Source of the DNA: CAZFDT01 sp964518335
Lineage (GTDB): Bacteria > Planctomycetota > Phycisphaerae > Phycisphaerales > Phycisphaeraceae
NCBI GenBank assembly: GCA_964518335.1
Contig: CAZFDT010000007.1
Coordinates: forward strand, 48,368 to 112,367
DNA: 64,000 bases
Direction of reading: 5' to 3'
Every line of letters starts with the position of its first letter. Position 1 is the first letter of the stretch. The position numbers were made by a program, and so were the translations under genes. Below are positions 44,137 through 51,685 of the stretch, in pieces. The notes beneath the pieces were generated by a model, which saw nothing but the letters and a program-made list of their open reading frames with translations, ran no database searches and had not been told where the DNA came from.

Positions 44137-44439
44137 ATGATCCGTCTCGACGCACTCACCGGGCAAGTCCACACCGTCACCGACCCCATGGCCACGTGGC
44201 ATTTCGAGGTGAACAGTCCCAAGGCCGACAAAATCTATCTCGTCACCGCCATGCCCGATGGCTCGACGCTGTGGACCGCCATGCACCGCGACTCAGGTGG
44301 CCCGTGGCTGACCGACCTGGACCTGCGCCGCGGCGATTACCGCTTCCGCTACTTCATCGTCAAGGACGAGAGCTTCATCAACGCCGGAGCCGAGGGCCTC
44401 ACCGCCGTTCCCTCCGACGCCGCGATGGCCTTGGCGTAA
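44137..44439 (+). CDS. Small stand-alone CBM48/E-set-like protein
   Basis: The 100-residue protein reads as an early-set beta sandwich similar to the AMPK/isoamylase carbohydrate-binding domain (family 48). It has KIYLVTAMPDGSTLWTAMHRDSGGPWLTDLDLRRGDYRFRYFIVKDESF, with the characteristic W...L.L..GDYRFRY end. It has no catalytic domain and no signal peptide. A regulatory or glycogen-sensing role is conceivable but not shown. AAGGAG-like GAAGGA precedes the start by 6 nt. The leader holds paired direct repeats, so its expression may be controlled. Confidence 0.65.
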   Translation: MIRLDALTGQVHTVTDPMATWHFEVNSPKADKIYLVTAMPDGSTLWTAMHRDSGGPWLTDLDLRRGDYRFRYFIVKDESFINAGAEGLTAVPSDAAMALA

Positions 44440-44451
44440 ACCGCACCACAC

Positions 44452-45177
44452 TCAAGGCCCGCCCGTGCCGCTGTGAATGAGCAGGGCGTCGCTGTCGCTC
44501 GATGCTTCAAAAAGGTGGTCCTTGAGGGTCTCGACGCCTGAATAGACCGTGCGAGCGGCAATGTGAGTGGTCTCGAAGCTGGTGCTGTTGTCGTTGCGGG
44601 TGACCGAGCCGCGCCAGTCGCCGGGGACTCCGGGGGTGGTGGTCCAGACGCTCTGCGGCGCGGCGGCGGTGCCGGTGTTGCGATCGGCGAGGATGACCGC
44701 ATCGCCGTTGAGCGTGTCGCGCCACTCCTTGCGGCGGGCGTATGGGCTACCGACAGCAGGCGGTTTGGCGGGATCGAAGCTTGCCCCAGGATTGACCTGC
44801 AGCATCGCGTACGAATAGTTCCTGTTTGTTACTGGCCCTGTTCGCCATGGGGTCATGCGTTTGCCGAGATCGTTGGGGTTGATGGCGTACTCACCGGTGA
44901 AATAGTTGGCATCGAGCAGGATCTGGAAGCGATCTTCAACCGTCGGATCGCCATTGCCGTGGGCGTCAAGACCGGGATACCACAGGTTGTTGCCTTGGGC
45001 GAAGACAACCATACCTTGGCCGATGCCTCGCAGTTGCGTGCTGGACTTCATGTTGCTTGCATTGGTGCGCAAACCGAAATTGGGTGGCCAGAACACGCCC
45101 GCCAGCAACACGGCAACAAACACGATCAGAACGACTGTCAGTAGATCAACTCGCGTGAAACCATATTGGCGTGACAT
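44452..45177 (-). CDS. Prepilin-like secreted protein
   Basis: The 241-residue protein begins MSRQYGFTRVDLLTVVLIVFVAVLLAGVFW. The GF followed by a hydrophobic helix copies the type IV prepilin or DUF1559-type processing site, but the usual GFTLxE is here GFTRVD, with Asp at the fifth position and Arg in place of Leu. Cleavage may therefore be slow or absent. The rest is a globular part with an Asn-rich start (NASNMKSSTQLRGIGQGMVVFAQGN) resembling pseudopilins of planctomycetes. Export via a type II/IV-like machinery is an inference. Confidence 0.7.
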   Translation of the reverse strand: MSRQYGFTRVDLLTVVLIVFVAVLLAGVFWPPNFGLRTNASNMKSSTQLRGIGQGMVVFAQGNNLWYPGLDAHGNGDPTVEDRFQILLDANYFTGEYAINPNDLGKRMTPWRTGPVTNRNYSYAMLQVNPGASFDPAKPPAVGSPYARRKEWRDTLNGDAVILADRNTGTAAAPQSVWTTTPGVPGDWRGSVTRNDNSTSFETTHIAARTVYSGVETLKDHLFEASSDSDALLIHSGTGGP

Positions 45178-45220
45178 GAGACGACTCCCGGGGTCGTCGC
45201 ATCATAGCACGAGCGAATAC

Positions 45221-45295
45221 AGCCCCGCATTGGCATGACGGGGCTTCGCGGCACGGCGCCGCGCACTCGTAGCCCCGTCATGCCAATGCGGGGCT
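45221..45295. repeat. Perfect 25-nt inverted repeat with hairpin arms
   Basis: The arms 45221-45245 and 45271-45295 are exact reverse complements. Each arm is also a hairpin (AGCCCC/GGGGCT around GCATTGGCATGAC). The 25-nt spacer contains a further stem (CGCGGC/GCCGCG). It lies between ybaB (3' end) and the prepilin-like gene (5' end), both minus strand, so it probably also ends the dnaX-ybaB transcript. Confidence 0.85.
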
Positions 45296-45308
45296 TTCCG
45301 GGGCGACG

Positions 45309-45665
45309 TCACTCGGTCAGGCCCGGCAGATTCAGGCCGCCGGTCATTTTCATCGCCTCGTCGCGCGCCAGTTGCTGCGCTTTGCCGAACGCGGCGTTCA
45401 CCGCGGCGGCGATCAGGTCCTCGATCATCTGGCGGTCGGCGTCCGTGCCCGCGCCGGCCAGCGTCGCCATCATCGCCGGGTCGATCTCGATCCGCAGCAC
45501 CTCGAACTTGCCGTTCATCTTCACCCGCACCGCCCCGGCGCCGGCGTCGGCCTCGACGATCTTGCGCGCCAGCTCCGCCTGGAACGCCTCCATCTTCGCC
45601 TTCAGCTCGCCTGAGTTGCCCAGCAGCGCCGCCAGGCCCTTGAGATTTTTCAGTTGGTCGAACAT
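45309..45665 (-). CDS. ybaB: YbaB/EbfC family nucleoid-associated protein
   Basis: The 118-residue DNA-binding protein is a small dimer with a tweezer-like shape. Family marks are VRVKMNGKFEVLRIEIDP in the middle and a helical end DLIAAAVNAAFGKAQQLARDEAMKMTGGLNLPG. It follows dnaX at 9 nt, as in the dnaX-ybaB-recR arrangement common in bacteria; recR is not present here. A -10-like TAGAAT overlapping the dnaX stop ends 6 nt before its ATG, so it may also be transcribed on its own. Confidence 0.9.
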   Translation of the reverse strand: MFDQLKNLKGLAALLGNSGELKAKMEAFQAELARKIVEADAGAGAVRVKMNGKFEVLRIEIDPAMMATLAGAGTDADRQMIEDLIAAAVNAAFGKAQQLARDEAMKMTGGLNLPGLTE

Positions 45666-45671
45666 CGGCGC

Positions 45672-45677
45672 ATTCTA
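45672..45677 (-). promoter_or_regulatory. Putative -10 box (TAGAAT) of ybaB
   Basis: On the minus strand TAGAAT (5 of 6 to consensus) ends 6 nt before the ybaB ATG, and its TAG is the dnaX stop codon. It belongs to the leaderless-type set. Confidence 0.4.
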
Positions 45678-47375
45678 ACCGGCGGACTCCTCGTCGGGCT
45701 TGGCGTCGATGAGCGTGACGTCGAACAGTTGCTGCAGCTCCTTGACGGTGGGCAGGTTCATCGCCGCCTCGCGCTCCTCGCGGGTGAGGCTGCGCTGCAC
45801 CCCGGCAAGGGCAGACGGGGCGGCCGGGGACGGCGCGTCCTCGTCACTTGCGGGGGCGATTTCAACGCGGATGCGGCGGCCCGTGACCTGCTGCAGGAGC
45901 TGCTCGATGGTGTCGCGGTTGCGAGGCTGAACGGCAAAGGAGACGGCCTGACGTTCGCCGGGGATGGGCGCCAGGCGTGCGGTGGCGGCGTCGAGGGCGC
46001 ACAGTTGGAGACTGCGGAGCCACGCCAGGCCGGGGCGGGACTCGACGGCGGCGAGGACGGCGGGCCAGACCTGGGCGGGGTCGGCGCTGGGCGCCGTCGC
46101 TATCGGCGTGGGTGGCGGTGTGGCGGGCGCGGGTTCGACAAGCCGCAAGCGGCTGGGGGGCGCTACCTGCGGGCGGGCGTCGTCAGCGACTTTTTTTTTT
46201 TCGCCCCCCGCAGGCGCGGAGGACAGCAGCCCGGTCACGTCCGCCATCTTTTCCGCCAGGGCGAGGCGCACGATCACGGCGTCGAGCACCGCACGCGGGT
46301 TGCTGCTGCTTTTGCCCCGGTTCGCCGCCGCATCGCACAGGGCGATCATGTACACCAGACCGGCCGCGTCGAACTTCACCGCCTGGTCGGCGGCCTCCTT
46401 CTTCTCCTCGGCCGACATCTCGATCAGGTCGCTGTCGGGCCCGCACGTCGAAACCAGCATGAGCTGGCGGAAGCGCTCGATGAGCACGTCGAGCAACTGC
46501 TCCTGGCTGATGCCCCCGGCCAGCAGCTCGCCGGTGCTGCGCAGCGCCGCGGGCACGTCGCCGGCGGCGATCGCCTCGACCACCTGCCGCACGAGCTGCC
46601 GCGGCGGCAGGCCCAGCATCTCGACGAGCGTCTTCATCGTGACCGGCCGATCCTCCGTCGCGGTGATCCGGTCCAGCAGCGACAGCGCGTCGCGCATCGA
46701 CCCGTTGCCCAGCCGCGCCACCTGCCACACCACCTCCTCCTCGACGGCGATCTTCTCCTGCTTCAGCACGCTGCGCAGATGCTCGGCGATCTTGCCCGTG
46801 GGAATGTTGCGGAAATCAAACCGCTGACATCGCGACTGGATCGTCGGCAGCACCTTGTGCGCCTCGGTGGTGCAGAGGACGAACTTCACGTGCGACGGCG
46901 GCTCCTCCATGGTCTTGAGCAGCGCGTTGAACGCCTGCGGCGAGAGCATGTGGACTTCGTCGATGATGTAGATCTTGAACAGGGCGTTGGCCGTGGGCGT
47001 CAGACCGGCGTTGGCGATGAGCTGGCGGGCGTCATCGACGCTGTTGTTGCTGGCGCCGTCGATCTCGATGACGTTGAGGTCCTCGCCTTTCATGATGGCG
47101 TCGGCCATTCGCTGCTGCACGTCCTTGGGCGGGTAATTTTTCGCCTCGCCGGGGAGTTTGGGGCAGCCGGGGATGGTGTCGGGCGCGTTGAGGGCGCGGG
47201 CGAAGATGCGTGCCATCGAGGTCTTGCCCACGCCGCGGGTGCCGGTGAAGAGGTAGGCGTGGGCGACGCGGCCGGTGGCGATGGCGTTCTTGAGCGTGCG
47301 CGCGATCGGCTCCTGGCCGACGAGTTCGTCGAAGCCAGCCGAGCGGTAACGGCGAGCGAGAACGGTGTAGGCCAT
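45675..47375 (-). CDS. dnaX: DNA polymerase III clamp-loader subunit gamma/tau
   Basis: The 566-residue full-length (tau) product loads the sliding clamp at replication forks. It has Walker A GTRGVGKTSMARI (46-58), Walker B IIDEVHMLS, arginine-finger SRC motif IQSRCQRFDF and sensor region NGSMRDALSLLD. The zinc module that normally has four Cys after ALN is reduced to one Cys (ALNAPDTIPGCPKLPG). At codons 392-395 an A11 run on the coding strand is followed, in the -1 (or +1 A) frame, by Ser-Arg-stop. Slippage would make a 397-residue gamma form. The start ATG 47375 lies after a hairpin-repeat leader. Confidence 0.92.
   Translation of the reverse strand: MAYTVLARRYRSAGFDELVGQEPIARTLKNAIATGRVAHAYLFTGTRGVGKTSMARIFARALNAPDTIPGCPKLPGEAKNYPPKDVQQRMADAIMKGEDLNVIEIDGASNNSVDDARQLIANAGLTPTANALFKIYIIDEVHMLSPQAFNALLKTMEEPPSHVKFVLCTTEAHKVLPTIQSRCQRFDFRNIPTGKIAEHLRSVLKQEKIAVEEEVVWQVARLGNGSMRDALSLLDRITATEDRPVTMKTLVEMLGLPPRQLVRQVVEAIAAGDVPAALRSTGELLAGGISQEQLLDVLIERFRQLMLVSTCGPDSDLIEMSAEEKKEAADQAVKFDAAGLVYMIALCDAAANRGKSSSNPRAVLDAVIVRLALAEKMADVTGLLSSAPAGGEKKKVADDARPQVAPPSRLRLVEPAPATPPPTPIATAPSADPAQVWPAVLAAVESRPGLAWLRSLQLCALDAATARLAPIPGERQAVSFAVQPRNRDTIEQLLQQVTGRRIRVEIAPASDEDAPSPAAPSALAGVQRSLTREEREAAMNLPTVKELQQLFDVTLIDAKPDEESAG
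46183..46201 (-). promoter_or_regulatory. A11 slippery site and shifted-frame stop in dnaX
   Basis: On the coding strand G-A11-GTCGCTGA. In frame it reads E-K-K-K-V. If one A is added by RNA polymerase slippage, or the ribosome shifts by -1, it reads E-K-K-K-S-R-stop (TGA at 46185-46183). This yields a gamma-length product of 397 residues ending after the clamp-loader domains. Confidence 0.75.
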
Positions 47376-47380
47376 GGGAA

Positions 47381-47460
47381 CGGGTATGGGGTATCGGGTA
47401 TGGGGTATGGTCAGAATCGCCAAGGCATCGCGTCTTACGATACCCGATACCCCATACCCG
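47381..47460. repeat. Hairpin repeat in the dnaX leader
   Basis: The 21-nt arms 47381-47401 and 47440-47460 are perfect reverse complements, separated by 38 nt. The right arm is identical to 38385-38405 in hpnE. It lies between the SRP RNA gene and dnaX. It could form a stem in the dnaX leader or help end SRP RNA transcription. Confidence 0.85.
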
Positions 47461-47470
47461 ATACCCGCTC

Positions 47471-47617
47471 TTCTCCGGGGCGACGAGACAGACGGCCAGG
47501 ACACCGACGGCACCGGGCCGACGACGCTTAGGGCTGCTCCGGTCAAGGCCTGACCCGGTTCACGAGCCGACCCGTGCATCGGGCCCGGCCGCCTGTCTCG
47601 ACGCCCTGCGGGGAACC
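47471..47617 (-). ncRNA. ffs: Signal recognition particle RNA (4.5S-like)
   Basis: On the minus strand the conserved domain IV core is visible: GUGAACCGGGUCAGGCC, then UUGA, then CCGGAGCAGCCCUAAG (the GUCAGG and AGCAGCC symmetrical elements that bind Ffh). The ends pair over about 20 nt (GGGCGUCGAGACAGGCGGCC near 47606 with GGCCGUCUGUCUCGUCGCCC near 47478; two mismatches), and an inner CCGGGCC/GGCCCGG stem supports it. The tetraloop region is UUGA/UGAC, of the URRC type and not GGAA. Position upstream of dnaX is the same as in many bacteria. The ends are approximate. Confidence 0.83.
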
Positions 47618-47626
47618 GAGTTCCAG

Positions 47627-47655
47627 ACGATAGCCGTCCCATCGCCGCGCCGCAA
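47627..47655 (-). promoter_or_regulatory. Candidate SRP RNA promoter
   Basis: On the minus strand TTGCGG (-35, 47655-47650), 17 nt, then TATCGT (-10, 47632-47627). This would start transcription near 47620, just before the first paired bases of the SRP RNA. Confidence 0.45.
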
Positions 47656-47730
47656 CCGCCTGTCTGCGGCGAGGACGGACGACTGCTATCATCCCCGATC
47701 TTCGCACCCTGCGGTTAAGGACTTCAGGCC

Positions 47731-49527
47731 ATGGCCACGATCGTACGGACACACTCCTGCGGGCAACTTCGCAAGTCGCACGTCGGACAGACCGTCAGCC
47801 TCGCCGGCTGGGTCAACAACTACCGCGACTTCGGCGGCGTCATCTTCATCGACCTGCGCGACCGCGACGGCCTGACCCAGGTCGTGTTCCACCCGGAGAA
47901 CCGGGACGCCCACGCCCTCGCCGACAGCCTCCGCAAGGAGGACGTGGCGTGGGTCAAGGGGAAATGCCTCGAACGCGAGCCGGGCATGGCCAACCCCAAG
48001 CTCGCCACGGGCGAGGTGGAGATTCACGCCTCGGAGCTGGTGATTCTCAACAAGGCGACAACCCCGCCGTTCACGCCCGACGAGGCCGAGCGCACCGGCG
48101 AGGAGACGCGCCTGCGCTATCGCTACATCGACCTGCGCCGGCCGCGCATGCAGAACATCCTGCGCACGCGGCACAAGGTGATGCAGGTGATGCGCCGCTA
48201 CCTCGACGAGCAGGGATTCATGGAGATCGAGACGCCGTTCCTCTGCCGCTCGACGCCGGAGGGGGCGCGGGACTTTCTCGTGCCGTCGCGGCTGCAGGCG
48301 GGCAGCTTCTACGCCCTGCCGCAGAGTCCGCAGATTTTCAAGCAGATTCTCATGGTCTCGGGCTGCGAGCGGTACATGCAGATCGTGCGCTGCTTCCGCG
48401 ACGAGGACCCGCGCGCCGACCGTCAGGCTGAGTTCACCCAGCTCGACCTGGAGATGAGCTTCGTCGATACCGAGGACATCATCGGCCTGATCTCGGGGCT
48501 GGCGCGGACGGTGTGGCAGGAAGTGCTGGGACTGGAGGTCGGCGAGATTCCGCGCATGACGTATGCCGAGGCCATGAGCCGATTCGGCAGCGATCGGCCG
48601 GACCTGCGCTTCGGGCTGGAGCTGGTGGATGTGACCGACATTGCCCGCGAGACGGAGTTCAAGATTTTCCGCGCGGCGATCGACGGCGGCGGCATCGTCA
48701 AGGCGATCCGCGTGCCCGGCGGCGGCACGAAGCTGTCGCGCAAGGAGACCGACGTCCTGGCTGAGTGGGTCAAGCAGTTCGGCGCCGGCGGCCTGCCGCT
48801 GACCAAGATCGAGGGTGGCAAGGTGAGCACGGGCATCGCCAAGTTCGTCGAGCCGGTCGCGGCCAAGCTCATGGAGCGACTCGGCGCCGGCGAGGGCGAC
48901 CTGATCGTCTTCGGCGTGGACAGCAAGCCCAGCGTCGTGCATCGCGTGCTGGGCGAGCTGCGGCTGAAGATCGCGCGCGACCTGGGGATGATCCCCGAGG
49001 GCGCTTGGAAGTGGCTGTGGGTCGTCGATTTCCCGCTGATGGAGTGGAACGCCGACGAAAAGCGCTGGGACAGCCTGCACCATCCGTTCACCGCGCCGAT
49101 GGACGAGGACCTGCACCTGCTGGAGAGTGATCCGGCTAAGGTCCGCAGCAAGGCGTACGACCTCGTGCTCAACGGCAGCGAACTCGGTGGCGGGTCGATC
49201 CGTATCCACGACTCGGCGACGCAGCAGAAAGTGTTCGGCCTGCTGGGCATCGACGAGGCGGCGGCCAAGTCGAAGTTCGGATTCCTGCTCGACGCGCTGC
49301 GCTTCGGCGCGCCGCCCCACGGCGGGCTGGCGATCGGGCTGGACCGCACCATCATGCACCTGGTGGGCACGACCAACATCCGCGACGTGATCGCCTTCCC
49401 CAAGACGCAGAACGGCGCCGACCTGATGAGCCAGGCCCCCTCGGCCGTGGACGATCGCCAGTTGCGCGAGCTGCACCTGCGCGTCGTGCAGCCGCCGGCC
49501 AAAACGCCGATCGTCTCCACCGCCTGA
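47731..49527 (+). CDS. aspS: Aspartyl-tRNA synthetase
   Basis: The 598-residue class II synthetase has an N-terminal OB-fold anticodon domain (VSLAGWVNNYRDFGGVIFIDLRDRDGLTQVVFHPE, 20-55), motif 1 in MQVMRRYLDEQGFMEIETPFL, and motif 2 RCFRDEDPRADRQAEFTQLDLEMSF. The GAD insertion lies at about residues 310-410, and motif 3 is GLAIGLDRTIMHL. It makes Asp-tRNA(Asp). AAGGA lies about 10 nt before the ATG, and GCTATCAT lies 38 nt before the start as a -10 box. It is encoded opposite the SRP RNA-dnaX unit. Confidence 0.96.
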   Translation: MATIVRTHSCGQLRKSHVGQTVSLAGWVNNYRDFGGVIFIDLRDRDGLTQVVFHPENRDAHALADSLRKEDVAWVKGKCLEREPGMANPKLATGEVEIHASELVILNKATTPPFTPDEAERTGEETRLRYRYIDLRRPRMQNILRTRHKVMQVMRRYLDEQGFMEIETPFLCRSTPEGARDFLVPSRLQAGSFYALPQSPQIFKQILMVSGCERYMQIVRCFRDEDPRADRQAEFTQLDLEMSFVDTEDIIGLISGLARTVWQEVLGLEVGEIPRMTYAEAMSRFGSDRPDLRFGLELVDVTDIARETEFKIFRAAIDGGGIVKAIRVPGGGTKLSRKETDVLAEWVKQFGAGGLPLTKIEGGKVSTGIAKFVEPVAAKLMERLGAGEGDLIVFGVDSKPSVVHRVLGELRLKIARDLGMIPEGAWKWLWVVDFPLMEWNADEKRWDSLHHPFTAPMDEDLHLLESDPAKVRSKAYDLVLNGSELGGGSIRIHDSATQQKVFGLLGIDEAAAKSKFGFLLDALRFGAPPHGGLAIGLDRTIMHLVGTTNIRDVIAFPKTQNGADLMSQAPSAVDDRQLRELHLRVVQPPAKTPIVSTA

Positions 49528-49535
49528 CGCGCCGT

Positions 49536-50195
49536 TCAACGCACGACGATGACGTGGACGCGCTCCGGGCCGTGGACGCCGGTGACGAGGATGCCCTCGA
49601 TGTCGGCGGTCTTGCTCGGACCGGTGATGATCGCTGCACTTGACGGCAGAGTGCCCCCGTCGCGGCGCAGGCGAGGCCACAGGTCCAGCAGGTCGGCAAT
49701 GATGTCGGTCGCACGCACGACGGCGATGTGGACGGGGGGCACGAGGCTCAGGCCGCGACTGCGGCCCGGGCCACTGATGCAGACGAGTGAGCCGGTTTCG
49801 GCGATCGCCGCTTCCACGCCGGTGACGCCCGCATCCAGATCGAACTGGGCATCGATCGACTGCGACGCCCAAGCGACAACGTCGAAGCCTGCGTCCTGCA
49901 GGGGCCGCACCCATGCCGCCTCGCTCACGCCGACACGACGGGCCTGGGCATCGCGCAGCAGGGCGATCGCGGTCGGCATCGCCTCCGACTCGGCAGCCTG
50001 CTGCACGTGCATCCCAACGGCCGAGGCGTTGCCCATGAACGCAGTGATGAGATCGCTGGACGAGGACACGAGCCGCGCGGTCGGGTCATCGACCGGCGGG
50101 GGCGATGCCGGTGTCTGCGGCGTGGCCGTGCGGCCGAGGGCGGCGCGGACGCGCTGCAGCAGGCCCTCTCGGGTTTCGCCGGGCAGCGCGCTCAT
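49536..50195 (-). CDS. lutC: LutC/YkgG family protein (LUD domain)
   Basis: The 219-residue LUD-domain protein is the third member of the LutABC L-lactate oxidation complex. ETGSLVCISGPGRSRGLSLVPPVHIAVVRATDII and SSAAIITGPSKTADIEGILVTGVHGPERVHVIVV are the LUD core and end. Its ATG overlaps the lutB stop by 4 nt (ATGA), implying translational coupling. The N-terminal 50 residues are Pro-rich and variable. It converges on aspS with an 8-nt gap. Confidence 0.92.
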   Translation of the reverse strand: MSALPGETREGLLQRVRAALGRTATPQTPASPPPVDDPTARLVSSSSDLITAFMGNASAVGMHVQQAAESEAMPTAIALLRDAQARRVGVSEAAWVRPLQDAGFDVVAWASQSIDAQFDLDAGVTGVEAAIAETGSLVCISGPGRSRGLSLVPPVHIAVVRATDIIADLLDLWPRLRRDGGTLPSSAAIITGPSKTADIEGILVTGVHGPERVHVIVVR

Positions 50196-51685
50196 AGGTC
50201 CCGCCTTTCCCACCAGTCGCGGAACGATCGCGACGGCGGCGTGGGCATGTCGCGCTGACTCGTCCAACCCGCCAACGGCCCGATGCCGCGCCGCAACCAG
50301 TGACGATCGCTGTAAAGATCTGTTGCAGTAGCCCCCCTGCTGCACGCCCGCATGAGGCGCTGCATCCGTTGCCCCAGCCGGTAGGCCCACGGCTTCCCCA
50401 GCGACCACGCCCACAGCCGCATGATCGCCCGCTCTCGCCACGAGCTGATCTTCTGCTCGTGCTCCATGCCCCGCAGTTTCACGAGAAAACCGGGGATGTC
50501 GATCTTCACCGGGCACGCCTCGTAGCATGCGCCGCACAGGCTCGAGGCGTGCGGCAGCTCGGCGTAGTTCGCCAGCCCGCGCAGCATCGGCGTCAGGATC
50601 GCCCCGATCGGCCCCGAATACACCGCGCCGTACGCGTGCCCGCCGATCTTGCGATACACCGGGCAGGCGTTGAGGCACGCACCGCAGCGAATGCACCGCA
50701 GCATCTCGCGCGTCTCCTGGCGTAGCACGTCGGTGCGGCCGTTGTCCACCAGCACCATGTGCATCTGCTCGGGGCCACTATGCTCGTCCATCCTTCGTGG
50801 GCCGGTCATCACGTGCGTATAGACCGTCAGCGGCTGGGCCGTCGAGCTGCGCACCAGCACCTTGAGCATGACGCCCAGGTGTTCGAGCGACGGGATCAGT
50901 TTCTCGATGCCCACCATCGCCACGTGGATGCGCGGCACGCTGGTGCACATGCGGCCATTGCCTTCGTTGGTGCACATCACCAGCGCGCCCGTCTCGGCCA
51001 CGAGAAAGTTGCCGCCGCTCACGCCCAGGTCCGCCCGGCGGTACTTGTCGCGCAGGTGTCGCCGGGCGATTTTCGTCAGCGTCGGCGGGTCCTCGGTGTA
51101 CGGCACGCCCAGCACGCGCTCGAACGCCCGGCCCACGGCAGCACGGTCCTTGTGGATCATCGCCGTCACGATGTGCGACGGTGCGTCGCCGTCGATCTGC
51201 AGGATGAACTCGGCCAGGTCGGTCTCGACCGTCTCGCAGCCCACCGCCTCCAGCGCGGGGACCAGGTGGGTCTCCTCAGTCACCATCGACTTGGCCTTGA
51301 CGCACAAGCGGCAATTCTCCCGCTGGGCGATGGCGACGACGATGTCGTTGGCCTGCCGCGCATCCCTGGCGAAATGCACCTGCACCCCTGCCGCCGTCGC
51401 CCGGTCGATGAACTGCTCCAGGTAGAAATCCAGGTGATCGAGCGTGTGCTGCTTGATCGCCGCGGCCATGTCGCGCATGGCGTCGTACCGGTCGCCATAC
51501 GCCGTGTCCCAGGCGACCTTGCGCCCGCTGTCCTTCAGATACGTCGCCCGATGCACGAACTGCTGCAGTTGCACATCGCCCGTCGCGGCGCCGACGCGAT
51601 CGCCCATGACATACGGCAAGGCCGGAAACAGGAGCTCCTGCCCACGAGTCAGCGCCACGGGTTGCTCGGTATGCGTCGCGGTCAT
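50192..51685 (-). CDS. lutB: LutB/YkgF iron-sulfur protein (LUD and 4Fe-4S domains)
   Basis: The 497-residue protein has an N-terminal LUD domain (60-300; CVKAKSMVTEETHLVPALEAVG, GGNFLVAETGALVMCTNEGNGRM) and a C-terminal ferredoxin-like domain with two 4Fe-4S motifs (CIRCGACLNACPVY and CGACYEACPVKID). LutB passes electrons from lactate oxidation. It overlaps lutA by 4 nt at its start and lutC by 4 nt at its end. ATG 51685 gives the family N-terminus; longer frames upstream are noise. Confidence 0.93.
   Translation of the reverse strand: MTATHTEQPVALTRGQELLFPALPYVMGDRVGAATGDVQLQQFVHRATYLKDSGRKVAWDTAYGDRYDAMRDMAAAIKQHTLDHLDFYLEQFIDRATAAGVQVHFARDARQANDIVVAIAQRENCRLCVKAKSMVTEETHLVPALEAVGCETVETDLAEFILQIDGDAPSHIVTAMIHKDRAAVGRAFERVLGVPYTEDPPTLTKIARRHLRDKYRRADLGVSGGNFLVAETGALVMCTNEGNGRMCTSVPRIHVAMVGIEKLIPSLEHLGVMLKVLVRSSTAQPLTVYTHVMTGPRRMDEHSGPEQMHMVLVDNGRTDVLRQETREMLRCIRCGACLNACPVYRKIGGHAYGAVYSGPIGAILTPMLRGLANYAELPHASSLCGACYEACPVKIDIPGFLVKLRGMEHEQKISSWRERAIMRLWAWSLGKPWAYRLGQRMQRLMRACSRGATATDLYSDRHWLRRGIGPLAGWTSQRDMPTPPSRSFRDWWERRDL

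Noticed and set aside
46191..46201. A11/T11 run in dnaX as a sequencing error
   Set aside because: The full frame on both sides is conserved-looking and the run sits exactly where known dnaX slippage sites lie. An error cannot be excluded without reads, but it is not the simplest reading.
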